Shown piece after piece: positions 6,546 to 13,564 of a stretch of 18,853 nt of DNA (its first letter is position 1; each line of letters starts with the position of its first letter). A program made the position numbers and the translations under genes. The notes under the pieces were generated by a model, which saw only the letters and a program-made list of their open reading frames with translations, was not told where the DNA came from and did not search any database. Origin of the DNA: JAGOTP01 sp964359565 (GTDB lineage Bacteria; Patescibacteriota; Patescibacteriia; 2-12-FULL-60-25); contig CAYHTN010000024.1 of NCBI GenBank assembly GCA_964359565.1, positions 1-18,853 of the forward strand, written 5' to 3'.

Positions 6546-7859
6546 ATGAAGTGGTTGCTTCTTGTACTGGCTCTGGCCCTGGCAGGTTGCCTGGGCCCCG
6601 AGACGAAGGTCTCGGAGGAGCCTCTGAACCAGTCGACCGATCTTACGGTCGACGGAGCCTCGGATTCGCCCGCCGTGGACAACGGCGGCGAGGACCGGGC
6701 TTCCAACCCTGATGGATCCGATGCCCCGCTCGACGTCGCGACGGACACCATCAACCCCAGCGATGCCCCGCTCGACGGAGCCGATGGTGGTGACACGGAC
6801 GCCGTCATTCCGCCGATCGACGCCGTGGACGCTTCCGACGCGCTGCCTTCGGGCGACGCGACGGATGTGCCCCCGGCAGACGTCGCGGATGCGGGCGATG
6901 CTCCCGATGGTACGGACGCCCCGGATGCGCCGGGACCGCGCTGCGGGGACATGATCTGCGCGCTCCTCGAGACGTGCATGACCTGCGCCGTCGACTGCGG
7001 GCTTTGCCCGCCCATGGACGCTGGGACCGACCGTGGTCCCGACACAGATGTCCCCCCGCCGACGGACCGTAGTGCGGACGTCATCATGGACGCGGGCCCC
7101 GACGTCACGGACGTGCCCCCCGTCGACCGCGGCCCCGACACCGACGCGCCCTCACCGACCGACACCGGCCCCGACGTCGTGGATGTGTCGGCGGACGTCC
7201 CTCCGGCTGACGTCTTCGNNNNNNNNNNCGAGACGTGCATGAACTGCTCGGCTGATTGCATGGCCTGCCCCCCGCGCTGCGGCGACGGCATGTGCAACGG
7301 AACCGAGTCGTGCACGACCTGCTCTACTGATTGTGGGCCCTGCGCGCCCCGTTGCGGGGACATGGCCTGCAACGGCATGGAGAACTGCTTCATCTGTGCG
7401 ACAGACTGCCCCAGTGGATACCCCACGCTGGTCCAGGAATACACTGGGGAGATCGGTGCCGCCATGGCCTGGGTCGAGATCCGGCTCAGGGGCTCTTCCG
7501 GGCCGGCGGTGAGCAGCTTCCGAACTAACCCCTGCGTCGGTGGCCTCACTCGTATCACGGGGGGCTTCCGGTGCGCTGTAGATATCGCTTTGCTTATGGG
7601 CGTCTGCGGGTCGCCCATGCCCACCGGCACCCACCTCGTCTTCCGGGACGCGGGCGGCAACCGCCTCCTCAGGAATCGGGTCGCCGGAATGTCGGGCGCG
7701 ATCTGCTATCCGGTGCATGGATCGGCCCCATGCATCCGGTCGACCTCGAACGGTCGCCCGTACAGCGAGCCGATCTACACCGGCTTCGCAGGCGAGACCG
7801 ATACGCAGGGTGACCTCCTCTTCTTCAATGTCGGGGTCGAGGCCCCCGAGATCCGATAA
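6546..7859 (+). CDS. Secreted Asp/Pro-rich lipoprotein with Cys-rich repeats; sequence interrupted by scaffold gap
   Basis: MKWLLLVLALALAGC is a short lipoprotein signal with lipobox LAGC; Cys15 would be lipidated. Next comes a ~120-residue low-complexity stretch rich in Asp, Ala and Pro, likely an unstructured acidic spacer. Then come modules of the form CGDxxCxxxExCxxCxxDCgxC: one before the gap, and after it a partial one followed by two more. Module 1 is separated from the gap by another Asp/Pro spacer. The last ~145 residues (from YPTLVQEYTGEIG) form a globular region with several Cys that I do not recognise. The ATG at 6546 is chosen for the signal peptide; AAAGG precedes it by 10 nt. 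The Asp/Pro style recalls Myxococcota surface lipoproteins. The gene is far richer in G+C (by eye about two-thirds) than its flanks (about half), a sign of transfer. Function unknown, presumably cell-surface. Confidence 0.75.
   Translation: MKWLLLVLALALAGCLGPETKVSEEPLNQSTDLTVDGASDSPAVDNGGEDRASNPDGSDAPLDVATDTINPSDAPLDGADGGDTDAVIPPIDAVDASDALPSGDATDVPPADVADAGDAPDGTDAPDAPGPRCGDMICALLETCMTCAVDCGLCPPMDAGTDRGPDTDVPPPTDRSADVIMDAGPDVTDVPPVDRGPDTDAPSPTDTGPDVVDVSADVPPADVFXXXXETCMNCSADCMACPPRCGDGMCNGTESCTTCSTDCGPCAPRCGDMACNGMENCFICATDCPSGYPTLVQEYTGEIGAAMAWVEIRLRGSSGPAVSSFRTNPCVGGLTRITGGFRCAVDIALLMGVCGSPMPTGTHLVFRDAGGNRLLRNRVAGMSGAICYPVHGSAPCIRSTSNGRPYSEPIYTGFAGETDTQGDLLFFNVGVEAPEIR
7219..7228. other. Assembly gap (10 Ns) inside the lipoprotein gene
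   Basis: Ten consecutive Ns. After the gap the sequence resumes inside a Cys module (ETCMNC) whose CGDxxC first half is missing. Ten bases cannot encode that half, so the gap length is a placeholder and the protein is longer than drawn. Confidence 0.97.
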
Positions 7860-7867
7860 CTTCTCCA

Positions 7868-7912
7868 CCTCCTCATCGTGAACACACGCGATGATCGGAG
7901 GCCTCTTTTTTT
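7868..7912 (+). terminator. Intrinsic terminator of the lipoprotein gene
   Basis: CCTCC plus TCATCG (7868-7878) pairs with CGATGA, a 2-nt bulge and GGAGG (7889-7901), with a 10-nt loop, followed by CCTC and seven Ts (7906-7912). It is a strong, canonical terminator starting 8 nt after the stop codon. Confidence 0.85.
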
Positions 7913-7916
7913 ATCG

Positions 7917-7959
7917 GATCAGTCCCGTGTCTGATCCCAGATCAGACACGGGACTGATC
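7917..7959. repeat. Palindromic repeat of the GTGTCTGATC family, copy 2
   Basis: Perfect 20-bp arms (7917-7936, 7940-7959) around a 3-nt centre. It shares the decamer GTGTCTGATC (7927-7936) and its complement (7940-7949) with the repeat at 4791-4833, though the remaining bases differ. It lies directly after the lipoprotein terminator. Confidence 0.87.
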
Positions 7960-7976
7960 TAGGGGTATTCGGATGG

Positions 7977-7996
7977 ATTCCCGCCTGCGCGGGAAT
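7977..7996. repeat. dRS3-like inverted repeat (ATTCCC-N8-GGGAAT)
   Basis: ATTCCCGC, CTGC loop, GCGGGAAT: perfect 8-bp arms. It fits the 20-bp dRS3 consensus ATTCCC-N8-GGGAAT known from Neisseria, where such repeats are abundant and used as integration sites by filamentous phages. Similar palindromes occur in many genomes, so relatedness is unproven. It sits 17 nt after the previous palindrome and upstream of the rpsB promoter. Confidence 0.7.
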
Positions 7997-8033
7997 GACG
8001 AATAAAGCAGTGCCTGGGTTCTTGTGTTCACTC

Positions 8034-8062
8034 TTGCCAAAATGGCCAAGATTACGTATGAT
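8034..8062 (+). promoter_or_regulatory. rpsB-tsf promoter
   Basis: TTGCCA (8034-8039), 17-nt spacer, TATGAT (8057-8062). Predicted start is about 8069, leaving a leader of ~114 nt before rpsB. Confidence 0.65.
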
Positions 8063-8068
8063 CCTGCT

Positions 8069-8182
8069 GCTAATTAATCTTTATCGAATCTTCTCACGCG
8101 TCCTACAATCTGACTGTTGCTCCTCGATCTGGGTTCCAGATCGCTCGACGGTCCGACGTGCTGAGATGAAAAGGAGAACTCT
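8069..8182 (+). promoter_or_regulatory. rpsB 5' leader with hairpin and Shine-Dalgarno; possible S2 autoregulatory site
   Basis: The ~114-nt leader contains a perfect hairpin, CGATCTGG (8125-8132) with CCAGATCG (8136-8143), 3-nt loop, and a clear AAGGAG (8171-8176) 6 nt before the ATG. It is the one clear ribosome binding site in the window. rpsB leaders in other bacteria bind S2 to repress the operon; that this leader does so is inference. Confidence 0.4.
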
Positions 8183-8920
8183 ATGCCTCAGATCCCTCAG
8201 ATCGTTGACCTGTTGCAGGCCGGCGCTCACTTTGGACACCAAGCTTCTAAGTGGCACCCACGCATGAAGAAATATCTCTTCGGCAGCCGCAATGGAATTC
8301 ATATTATTAACCTCGAAGAGACGCAAAAACATCTCGAGACCGCCCTTTCATTTGCCAAGAAAACGGCTCTTCGTGGCGGCACAATCTTGTTTGTCGGTAC
8401 CAAGAAGCAAGCGATTCCTTTTGTCGAAGCTTCTGCCAAGTCTTGCACTATGCCTTACGTAAGTAACCGCTGGCTTGGTGGTACGATCACGAACTACGCC
8501 AGCGTGTCTCAGCAGATTCGTAAGTTTAAGGACATGAAGCGACGTCAGGAAAAAGGTGAGTACGCAAAATACACCAAGTTCGAGCAGTTGAAGTTTAGTG
8601 AAGAGATCAAACTTCTTGATGTGAAGTTCGGTGGCGTCCAAGACATGGTGCGCGTGCCAGACGCGGTCTTTATTCTCGACATCCGCAAAGATAAAACGGC
8701 GTTGCAAGAAGCCCTTCGTCGCGGTCTCAAAGTGATCGCCTTGTGTGATAGCAACACCGATCCATCGCTCATTGATTACGCCATTCCGTGTAACGATGAT
8801 GCGGCAAAGACGATTGAGCTCATGACGACGCTTATGGCTAAAGCCATTAACGAGGGTCGTGATGAATGGGAAGACGCGCGTGCACGTTTAGGTGGTGCTC
8901 TCGTGAAACCGATCAAATAA
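8183..8920 (+). CDS. rpsB: 30S ribosomal protein S2
   Basis: Small-subunit protein, 245 residues (E. coli about 241). The start MPQIPQIVDLLQAGAHFGHQ holds the S2 signature, with W-H-P-R-M-K-K-Y directly after. Further family features are IINLEETQKHLETAL, FVGTKKQA, RWLGGTITNY and the C-terminal ALCDSNTDPSLIDYAIPCND, which is highly conserved in S2. The start is fixed by the AAGGAG 6 nt upstream. It is first in the rpsB-tsf operon, with 37 nt to tsf. A strong promoter and long leader set it apart from the leaderless-looking neighbours. Confidence 0.97.
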   Translation: MPQIPQIVDLLQAGAHFGHQASKWHPRMKKYLFGSRNGIHIINLEETQKHLETALSFAKKTALRGGTILFVGTKKQAIPFVEASAKSCTMPYVSNRWLGGTITNYASVSQQIRKFKDMKRRQEKGEYAKYTKFEQLKFSEEIKLLDVKFGGVQDMVRVPDAVFILDIRKDKTALQEALRRGLKVIALCDSNTDPSLIDYAIPCNDDAAKTIELMTTLMAKAINEGRDEWEDARARLGGALVKPIK

Positions 8921-8957
8921 AAAGACGCTCGTCTTAATTCTTTGAACCTTTATCTCT

Positions 8958-9572
8958 ATGGCTGTTGATGCAAAGCTCGTCTATGATCTCCGCAACCGTA
9001 CGGGTGCGGGCATCGTAGATTGTAAAAATGCGCTTGAAGAAGCGGGTGGAAATACCGAACAAGCGATTGAAGTATTAAAAAAGAAAGGGGCGATTAAGGC
9101 AGCGAAAAAGTCCGCCGAACGTCAAGCAACAGAAGGTTTGATTGCGACTTATATTCACCACAACGGTAAGCTTGCGGCGTTGATCGAGCTTTCGTGCGAA
9201 ACAGACTTCGTTGCCCGTAATGAAGAATTCCGTGCTTTGGCTCAAGATCTTGCCCTTCAGGTTGCGGCCATGGATCCACAATACGTGAGTCCCGAAGCGA
9301 TCCCTGCCGACATCGTGGAGCAAAAGCGCCAAGAATTCTTGGCGGAACTTGCAGAAGACAAGAAGCCAGAAGAAATCAAACAAAAGATTATTGAAGGAAA
9401 ACTCAACAAGTGGTACTCCGATGTCTGTCTCACGAAGCAATCCTTCATCAAGAACGAAGATCAAACCATCGAGCAATTACTCAATGAGAAGATTGCAAAG
9501 ATCGGTGAAAAGATCGCGCCAACCCGCATGTTGCGGATGCAGATGGCGGCTCCAACAGGTCAGACCTGCTAA
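8958..9572 (+). CDS. tsf: Elongation factor Ts
   Basis: Guanine-nucleotide exchange factor for EF-Tu. The N-terminal UBA-like domain (LVYDLRNRTGAGIVDCKNAL, EEAGGNTEQAIEVLKKKG) is followed by the core with the exchange motif CETDFVARNEEF (TDFV inserts near the EF-Tu nucleotide site). At 204 residues it is a short EF-Ts with a single core subdomain, as in Thermus, where E. coli has about 283. The C-terminus runs KIGEKIAPTRMLRMQMAAP. No Shine-Dalgarno precedes the ATG; translation may depend on rpsB co-transcription. It is followed by a strong bidirectional terminator. Confidence 0.96.
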   Translation: MAVDAKLVYDLRNRTGAGIVDCKNALEEAGGNTEQAIEVLKKKGAIKAAKKSAERQATEGLIATYIHHNGKLAALIELSCETDFVARNEEFRALAQDLALQVAAMDPQYVSPEAIPADIVEQKRQEFLAELAEDKKPEEIKQKIIEGKLNKWYSDVCLTKQSFIKNEDQTIEQLLNEKIAKIGEKIAPTRMLRMQMAAPTGQTC

Positions 9573-9589
9573 ACGTAGCCATTGGAACG

Positions 9590-9623
9590 AAAAAACTCCT
9601 TACAAAAACGTGAGGAGTTTTTT
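9590..9623. terminator. Bidirectional intrinsic terminator between tsf and a convergent gene
   Basis: A 14-bp stem (9590-9603 with 9610-9623, one G-T pair) and a 6-nt loop. The left arm begins with six As and the right arm ends with six Ts, so each strand reads a hairpin followed by a U-tract. It lies 17 nt after tsf and 6 nt after the minus-strand gene's stop, serving both. Confidence 0.9.
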
Positions 9624-9629
9624 CTATGA

Positions 9630-10235
9630 TTACCAAATCTGAGATGGGGGAGGGCGTAGCTTACGCCAGAGAAGATAGAGTCCGATCGGGATGAGAAGAA
9701 GGAAAGGGGTAATGTACTCTTTGTAATTTCGCGTGAGCCCGCAATAGCTAAATCCTACGTTTCCAACGATCTGAAGTTGCCTTTCTGGATCCTGACAGAC
9801 GAGATCAACGCCACCGGTCCAATAATCAGAGAGAAGAGAGGATCTGCCTGGTCGAGCATGTGGTTTGGCATTAATGATCCCGGTTAGTCGAGAGCAATTC
9901 AGAGGGCGTAATGTGCTCCAAGATGCGCTTATGGGCATGTATATTGGTCCACCTTTTTCTACATTGAAGCTTACAGAAAGGCTGTCACTATGTTGTTTGG
10001 AAGATAAACCAATACCTCCTGATCCATAGGTGCACGTATCAGGCCGCCATTCTAAGACATCGCCAGATAGAAGAGAGGTAATTGTTAATTTCCCCTTTAT
10101 GTGAGGACGTGCGAAGAACTGATCGTAGGTCAATAGGCCTAAACAAACGATGGTGGTCGTAAAGAAAAATGCGAATCCAATCCAAAAGAAATACCAGACC
10201 CATCCTTTTTTGAGCGGTTTACGTTCTGAAGTCAT
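9630..10235 (-). CDS. Unrecognised protein with two membrane segments and a Cys-containing extracytoplasmic domain
   Basis: I do not recognise a family. From the ATG at 10235 (MTSERKPLKKGWVWYFFW) it has 201 residues. A basic start is followed by a strong hydrophobic helix (about residues 11-36). A ~135-residue Ser/Gly-rich middle contains Cys in DTCTYG, LNCSRL, DLVCQD and FSYCGL, which could form two disulfides outside the cell. A second helix (ITPFLLLIPIGLYLLW, ~175-190) precedes a short basic tail. This is N-in, C-in topology by the positive-inside rule. In-frame ATGs at 10241 and 10289 are possible alternatives. A weak -10-like TATTAA lies 10 nt upstream of 10235. It is convergent with tsf and divergent from gap. 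It resembles DUF3592-type proteins (two helices around an extracellular domain), but this is only a guess. Confidence 0.65.
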   Translation of the reverse strand: MTSERKPLKKGWVWYFFWIGFAFFFTTTIVCLGLLTYDQFFARPHIKGKLTITSLLSGDVLEWRPDTCTYGSGGIGLSSKQHSDSLSVSFNVEKGGPIYMPISASWSTLRPLNCSRLTGIINAKPHARPGRSSLLSDYWTGGVDLVCQDPERQLQIVGNVGFSYCGLTRNYKEYITPFLLLIPIGLYLLWRKLRPPPSQIW

Positions 10236-10323
10236 GCGCATTACTTTAATAGAAAAGATGTTTCTTTGCGAGACCCTTGTCTGCTGCATCAGCCAGGATA
10301 CGGGTGAGAAGTTTATCCTCTCA

Positions 10324-10332
10324 TGCTATCAT
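10324..10332 (+). promoter_or_regulatory. gap promoter: extended -10 close to the start codon
   Basis: TGC then TATCAT (10327-10332), 10 nt before the ATG at 10343. No good -35 was found; the extended -10 may suffice. The box overlaps the in-frame ATG at 10331, which argues that 10343 is the true start. Confidence 0.5.
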
Positions 10333-10342
10333 GAGCGCATCT

Positions 10343-11353
10343 ATGACTCGCATTGCTATTAATGGATTTGGCCGGATCGGCCGTCATGCGCTCAAAGCGG
10401 CTCTTGCGCACGCAGATCTTGAAGTCGTTGCTATCAATGATTTAACGGATACGAAAACGCTCGCGCATCTATTGCGTCACGATACCGTGTATGGGCCTTT
10501 TGACGGGGAGGTGATGGCTCGAGAAAAAGAACTGATCGTCAATGAACAATCTATTCGTGTCACGGCAGAAAAAGATCCAGCGGTCTTGCCTTGGAAGGAA
10601 TTAAAGATTGACGTTGTCCTTGAATGTACCGGGAGATTTACGAACTATGAAGGCGCATCCGCGCATCTGAAGGCGGGAGCGAAACGTGTCATTATTTCGG
10701 CGCCGGCAAAAGGAGAAGGAGTCCCAACCCATGTACTTGGTGTGAATCATAAAGGGGCAGGAAAGAAAGATGAGATTATCAATAACGCCAGTTGTACGAC
10801 CAACTGTATTGCGCCACCCATGGCGATTTTAGAAGAGACGTTTGGGGTTACGCGCGCGATGATGACGACCGTACATTCATACACCGCTTCTCAGGTGCTT
10901 CAAGATAGTCCTGCGAAAGATTTACGTGAGGCACGCGCAGCTGCAGAAAATATTGTGCCGACGACAACAGGAGCAGCGATTGCGACCACACAGGTCCTGC
11001 CAGGATTAAAAGGATTATTTGACGGACTTTCTGTTCGCGTGCCAACCCCCGTCGTCTCTTTATCCGATATCACGGTGTTATTAAAGAAAAAAACAACGGT
11101 AGAAGAGATTAATGCGATCTTTAAGAAAGCGGCCAAGAGTGCACGTTGGAAGGGGATTCTTGAGGTAACCGAAGAACCGCTTGTTTCGTCTGACTTTATT
11201 GGGAATCCGGCTTCTTCGATTGTGGACCTGTCGCTCACACGAGTTATCGCTGGTGACTTTGCGAAGATTGTGGTCTGGTATGACAACGAATGGGGATACG
11301 CGAACCGGTTGGTTGAGATGGCACTCGAAGTTGGCAAAAACTTGAAGAAGTAA
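10343..11353 (+). CDS. gap: Glyceraldehyde-3-phosphate dehydrogenase, type I
   Basis: Oxidises and phosphorylates glyceraldehyde-3-phosphate to 1,3-bisphosphoglycerate with NAD+ in glycolysis. The 336-residue product is standard length. GFGRIG (8-13) binds the dinucleotide and D33 in INDLTD suggests NAD preference. ASCTTNCIAP carries the catalytic Cys151, and H178 in TTVHSYTASQ is its base. WYDNEWGYANRLVEM closes the fold. Start 10343 (MTRIAINGFGRIGR) fits the family; earlier in-frame ATGs at 10331 and 10277 would add a non-homologous tail and lie at or upstream of the promoter. It heads the gap-pgk-eno cluster, with a metallophosphoesterase 23 nt downstream. Confidence 0.97.
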   Translation: MTRIAINGFGRIGRHALKAALAHADLEVVAINDLTDTKTLAHLLRHDTVYGPFDGEVMAREKELIVNEQSIRVTAEKDPAVLPWKELKIDVVLECTGRFTNYEGASAHLKAGAKRVIISAPAKGEGVPTHVLGVNHKGAGKKDEIINNASCTTNCIAPPMAILEETFGVTRAMMTTVHSYTASQVLQDSPAKDLREARAAAENIVPTTTGAAIATTQVLPGLKGLFDGLSVRVPTPVVSLSDITVLLKKKTTVEEINAIFKKAAKSARWKGILEVTEEPLVSSDFIGNPASSIVDLSLTRVIAGDFAKIVVWYDNEWGYANRLVEMALEVGKNLKK

Positions 11354-11376
11354 GAGGACTCTGTTGCAATGGCCTG

Positions 11377-12288
11377 ATGGCCACGCCGCTTCGATTGGAT
11401 TGGTCCGTTGGGGGACTGCTTCGGCAAATGTTAGAAGTCGTTTTTTGGTTAGGCGTCGCCGTTTGCGTTTTCTTTCTCTTACTTGCCTGGTGGCAGGGAT
11501 GGAAGCTTCTGGGTTTTGTAGGTCTTGCGGGCATCTTGCTTGCATCCTACGCCGGATTTATCGAACCTTACTGGTTTCAGGTCGTCACTCACAAGCTCGT
11601 GTTAAAAGATGGCGTGGAACGATCAGTGCGTATCATCTTCTTGTCCGATTTTCATGCCGGTGAGGCGAAAAAGAAACCTTTTTATGATGCTCTCTTTACG
11701 CGAGTGCAAACATTGCGCCCGGATCTTGTGCTGCTTGGTGGCGACTATGTCGAATGCCTGGGGACTTTTATTCATGATCTGGCAGAAATTCGTTCACTCA
11801 GCCCCAAATATGGAGTGCATTTTATTTTAGGAAACCACGATTATTGGGATGACCCAATATTGATTCGAGACACTCTCGAATCTTTTGGAGCGAGAGATCT
11901 CACCGGAAAAACGCATGTCATTGGCGAGGGAGCGCGTGCCTTCGCACTTACCGGTATCGATGATGCTTGGTTCGGCACTCCACGCCGGCAACTTCCGCTT
12001 GCGCAGAGCGCATCACCACTCATTCTCCTGACGCATGAATCTGATATTTTGTTGGATCTTCCTGATGACTTGGTGGATTTGGTCTTTCTTGGACATACGC
12101 ATGGAGGACAAGTGCGGTTACCGGGGTATGGTTCGCTCACGAAACTGCCGCAATCAACTCCTGCCTGGTTGGATCGTGGCTTGAAAACCTGGCGGGGGAT
12201 GCGACTTCTTATTTCTCAGGGTATCGGTGAGTCATTGGCACGCGTACGTTTATTCGCACGTCCACAAATTGTGATTGTAGATTTATAA
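11377..12288 (+). CDS. Membrane-anchored calcineurin-like metallophosphoesterase (YkuE/YaeI-like)
   Basis: A 303-residue phosphoesterase with a dinuclear metal site. Two N-terminal hydrophobic helices (about 20-38 and 44-62) anchor it. The metal ligands are all present: D91 and H93 in LSDFHAG, GGD (121-123), GNHD (152-155), H220 in LLTHE, and GHTHGGQ (239-245). The domain after the anchor resembles the YkuE/YaeI/LpxG-like branch, which acts on phospholipid or nucleotide-sugar-type phosphoesters; the substrate cannot be assigned. It sits between gap and pgk on the same strand, 23 nt after gap, and is probably co-transcribed, though no metabolic link to glycolysis is evident. An alternative start is the Met at 11428, which would still keep both helices. 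Confidence 0.88.
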   Translation: MATPLRLDWSVGGLLRQMLEVVFWLGVAVCVFFLLLAWWQGWKLLGFVGLAGILLASYAGFIEPYWFQVVTHKLVLKDGVERSVRIIFLSDFHAGEAKKKPFYDALFTRVQTLRPDLVLLGGDYVECLGTFIHDLAEIRSLSPKYGVHFILGNHDYWDDPILIRDTLESFGARDLTGKTHVIGEGARAFALTGIDDAWFGTPRRQLPLAQSASPLILLTHESDILLDLPDDLVDLVFLGHTHGGQVRLPGYGSLTKLPQSTPAWLDRGLKTWRGMRLLISQGIGESLARVRLFARPQIVIVDL

Positions 12289-12326
12289 TATAGTAGTTAC
12301 TCGCACCTCTTGTCGTGTTTTCTGTA

Positions 12327-12335
12327 TGCTATACT
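12327..12335 (+). promoter_or_regulatory. pgk promoter: extended -10, leaderless geometry
   Basis: TGC followed by TATACT (12330-12335), 5 of 6 to consensus with the TG extension. The ATG at 12344 is 8 nt downstream, so transcription should begin at or beside it. A TTGTCG (12310-12315) is present but at 14 nt spacing, so a -35 role is doubtful. Confidence 0.6.
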
Positions 12336-12343
12336 CAATGCCT

Positions 12344-13540
12344 ATGAAGCTTCGTTCGCTCACGAGCGCCCCGTCGCTTGCAGGAATGCGTGTGCTGGTT
12401 CGTGTTGATTGGAACGTCCCCTTCGAAGATGGGATTGAGCCAGAAGCATCGCTCAAAATTGAGCGTTCCCTTGAAACGATTGCCTGGCTTCAAAAAAAGA
12501 AAGCCATCGTTATTCTGCTCACACATCTTGGTCGTCCAGATGGGTATGAACTTCGCTATTCAACCGAGCATTTAGTGAAGCTTGTAAAACGTGCGTATAA
12601 GATCGATCTCGCTTTTCATGCAGGCTCTGTCGGGCGTTTGGCGGAACGAAAAAAGATACTTATGGATCTGAATCATGCGCCACACGGAAGTGTTCATCTC
12701 CTTGAGAATGTGCGTTTTGAACCGGGTGAAGAAAAGAACGGAACCACACTCGCAAAGGCGTATGCGTCTTTGGCGCAAGTCTTCGTCAATGACGCCTTCG
12801 CTTCATCTCATCGTGCGCATGCGTCGGTGATTGGTATCACACAGTATCTTCCTGCTTATGCAGGGTTCTCGCTTCAGGCAGAGGTGGCGGCTTTGTCACA
12901 ATTGATCCAAAAGCCAAAGAAGCCCACGCTCGCGATTGTTGGGGGAGCGAAGCTGTCAACGAAGATCCCGATTCTTCAATCGCTTTTAGCGCGTTATGAT
13001 GAGGTGTGTGTCGGTGGGGCGATGGCAACGACCATCGTTGCGGCTCAGGGGGGAGAGGTCGGTGGATCATTGGTTGATCGCAGTGCATTTCCGTTGGTAA
13101 AACAATTGGTAAGGAGCTCAAATCTGGTTCTTCCTCTTGATGTCATGGTCACAAAACGTATGGGTCCGCAGATGCGGGTACAGCCTCGAGCGCTCGATGC
13201 GATCGGGGCGGATGAAATGGTGGTCGATATTGGTCCTAAAACATGTGTTGCTTGGGGTCAGAAAATTCGTCATGCGCAAACCATTCTATGGAATGGTCCC
13301 GTTGGCGTGATCGAAGAACGAATCTCCGGAGAGGGTTCCCGTTTTCTTGCACGCGCGATCGGCCTTCATGCCAAAGGTCGTGCCTTCGGTGTCGCGGGAG
13401 GAGGGGATACGATTCCGATCATCCTTGATACGCACGCCCTGCCTTGGTTTGATCACGTTTCCACGGGTGGTGGAGCGTTGCTTGAGTTCGTGAGTACGAA
13501 TGGTCAGTTACCCGGATTAAAGCCTCTCATGCTAAAATGA
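12344..13540 (+). CDS. pgk: Phosphoglycerate kinase
   Basis: Makes ATP from 1,3-bisphosphoglycerate in the step after GAPDH. The 398-residue product starts MKLRSLTSAPSLAGMRVLVR. RVDWNVPFEDG (usually RxDxNVP) binds substrate, LLTHLGRPDG follows, then LLENVRFEPGEEKN and FVNDAFASSHRAHASVIG. The C-terminal nucleotide domain has GGAKLSTKI, LWNGPVGVIEE, GGGDT and HVSTGGGALLEF. Start choice: ATGs at 12326 and 12338 lie on or within 2 nt of the predicted -10 box, so they would probably not be on the transcript; 12344 fits both promoter and homology. The neighbours gap and eno complete most of lower glycolysis. Confidence 0.97.
   Translation: MKLRSLTSAPSLAGMRVLVRVDWNVPFEDGIEPEASLKIERSLETIAWLQKKKAIVILLTHLGRPDGYELRYSTEHLVKLVKRAYKIDLAFHAGSVGRLAERKKILMDLNHAPHGSVHLLENVRFEPGEEKNGTTLAKAYASLAQVFVNDAFASSHRAHASVIGITQYLPAYAGFSLQAEVAALSQLIQKPKKPTLAIVGGAKLSTKIPILQSLLARYDEVCVGGAMATTIVAAQGGEVGGSLVDRSAFPLVKQLVRSSNLVLPLDVMVTKRMGPQMRVQPRALDAIGADEMVVDIGPKTCVAWGQKIRHAQTILWNGPVGVIEERISGEGSRFLARAIGLHAKGRAFGVAGGGDTIPIILDTHALPWFDHVSTGGGALLEFVSTNGQLPGLKPLMLK
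13530..13538 (+). promoter_or_regulatory. Extended -10 for the SIMPL gene
   Basis: TGC followed by TAAAAT (13533-13538), straddling the pgk stop codon and 26 nt before the ATG at 13565. No -35 is obvious. The core box matches that before gap and pgk. Confidence 0.45.
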
Positions 13541-13564
13541 CAATAACATCTTTTGCTTTTCTTT

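Noticed and set aside
6942..7409. CRISPR-like or tandem DNA repeat array in the GC-rich region
   Set aside because: The periodicity is in protein (Cys modules) with variable DNA sequence and no constant repeat/spacer structure.
6536..7868. Long minus-strand open frames opposite the lipoprotein (6536-7660 and 7152-7868)
   Set aside because: They are shadows produced by high G+C and the Asp codon repeats on the other strand; no recognisable domain, start context or promoter.
8922..8946. Terminator between rpsB and tsf
   Set aside because: AAGAC/GTCTT is only a 5-bp A/T-rich stem with no proper T-run; rpsB and tsf are normally co-transcribed.
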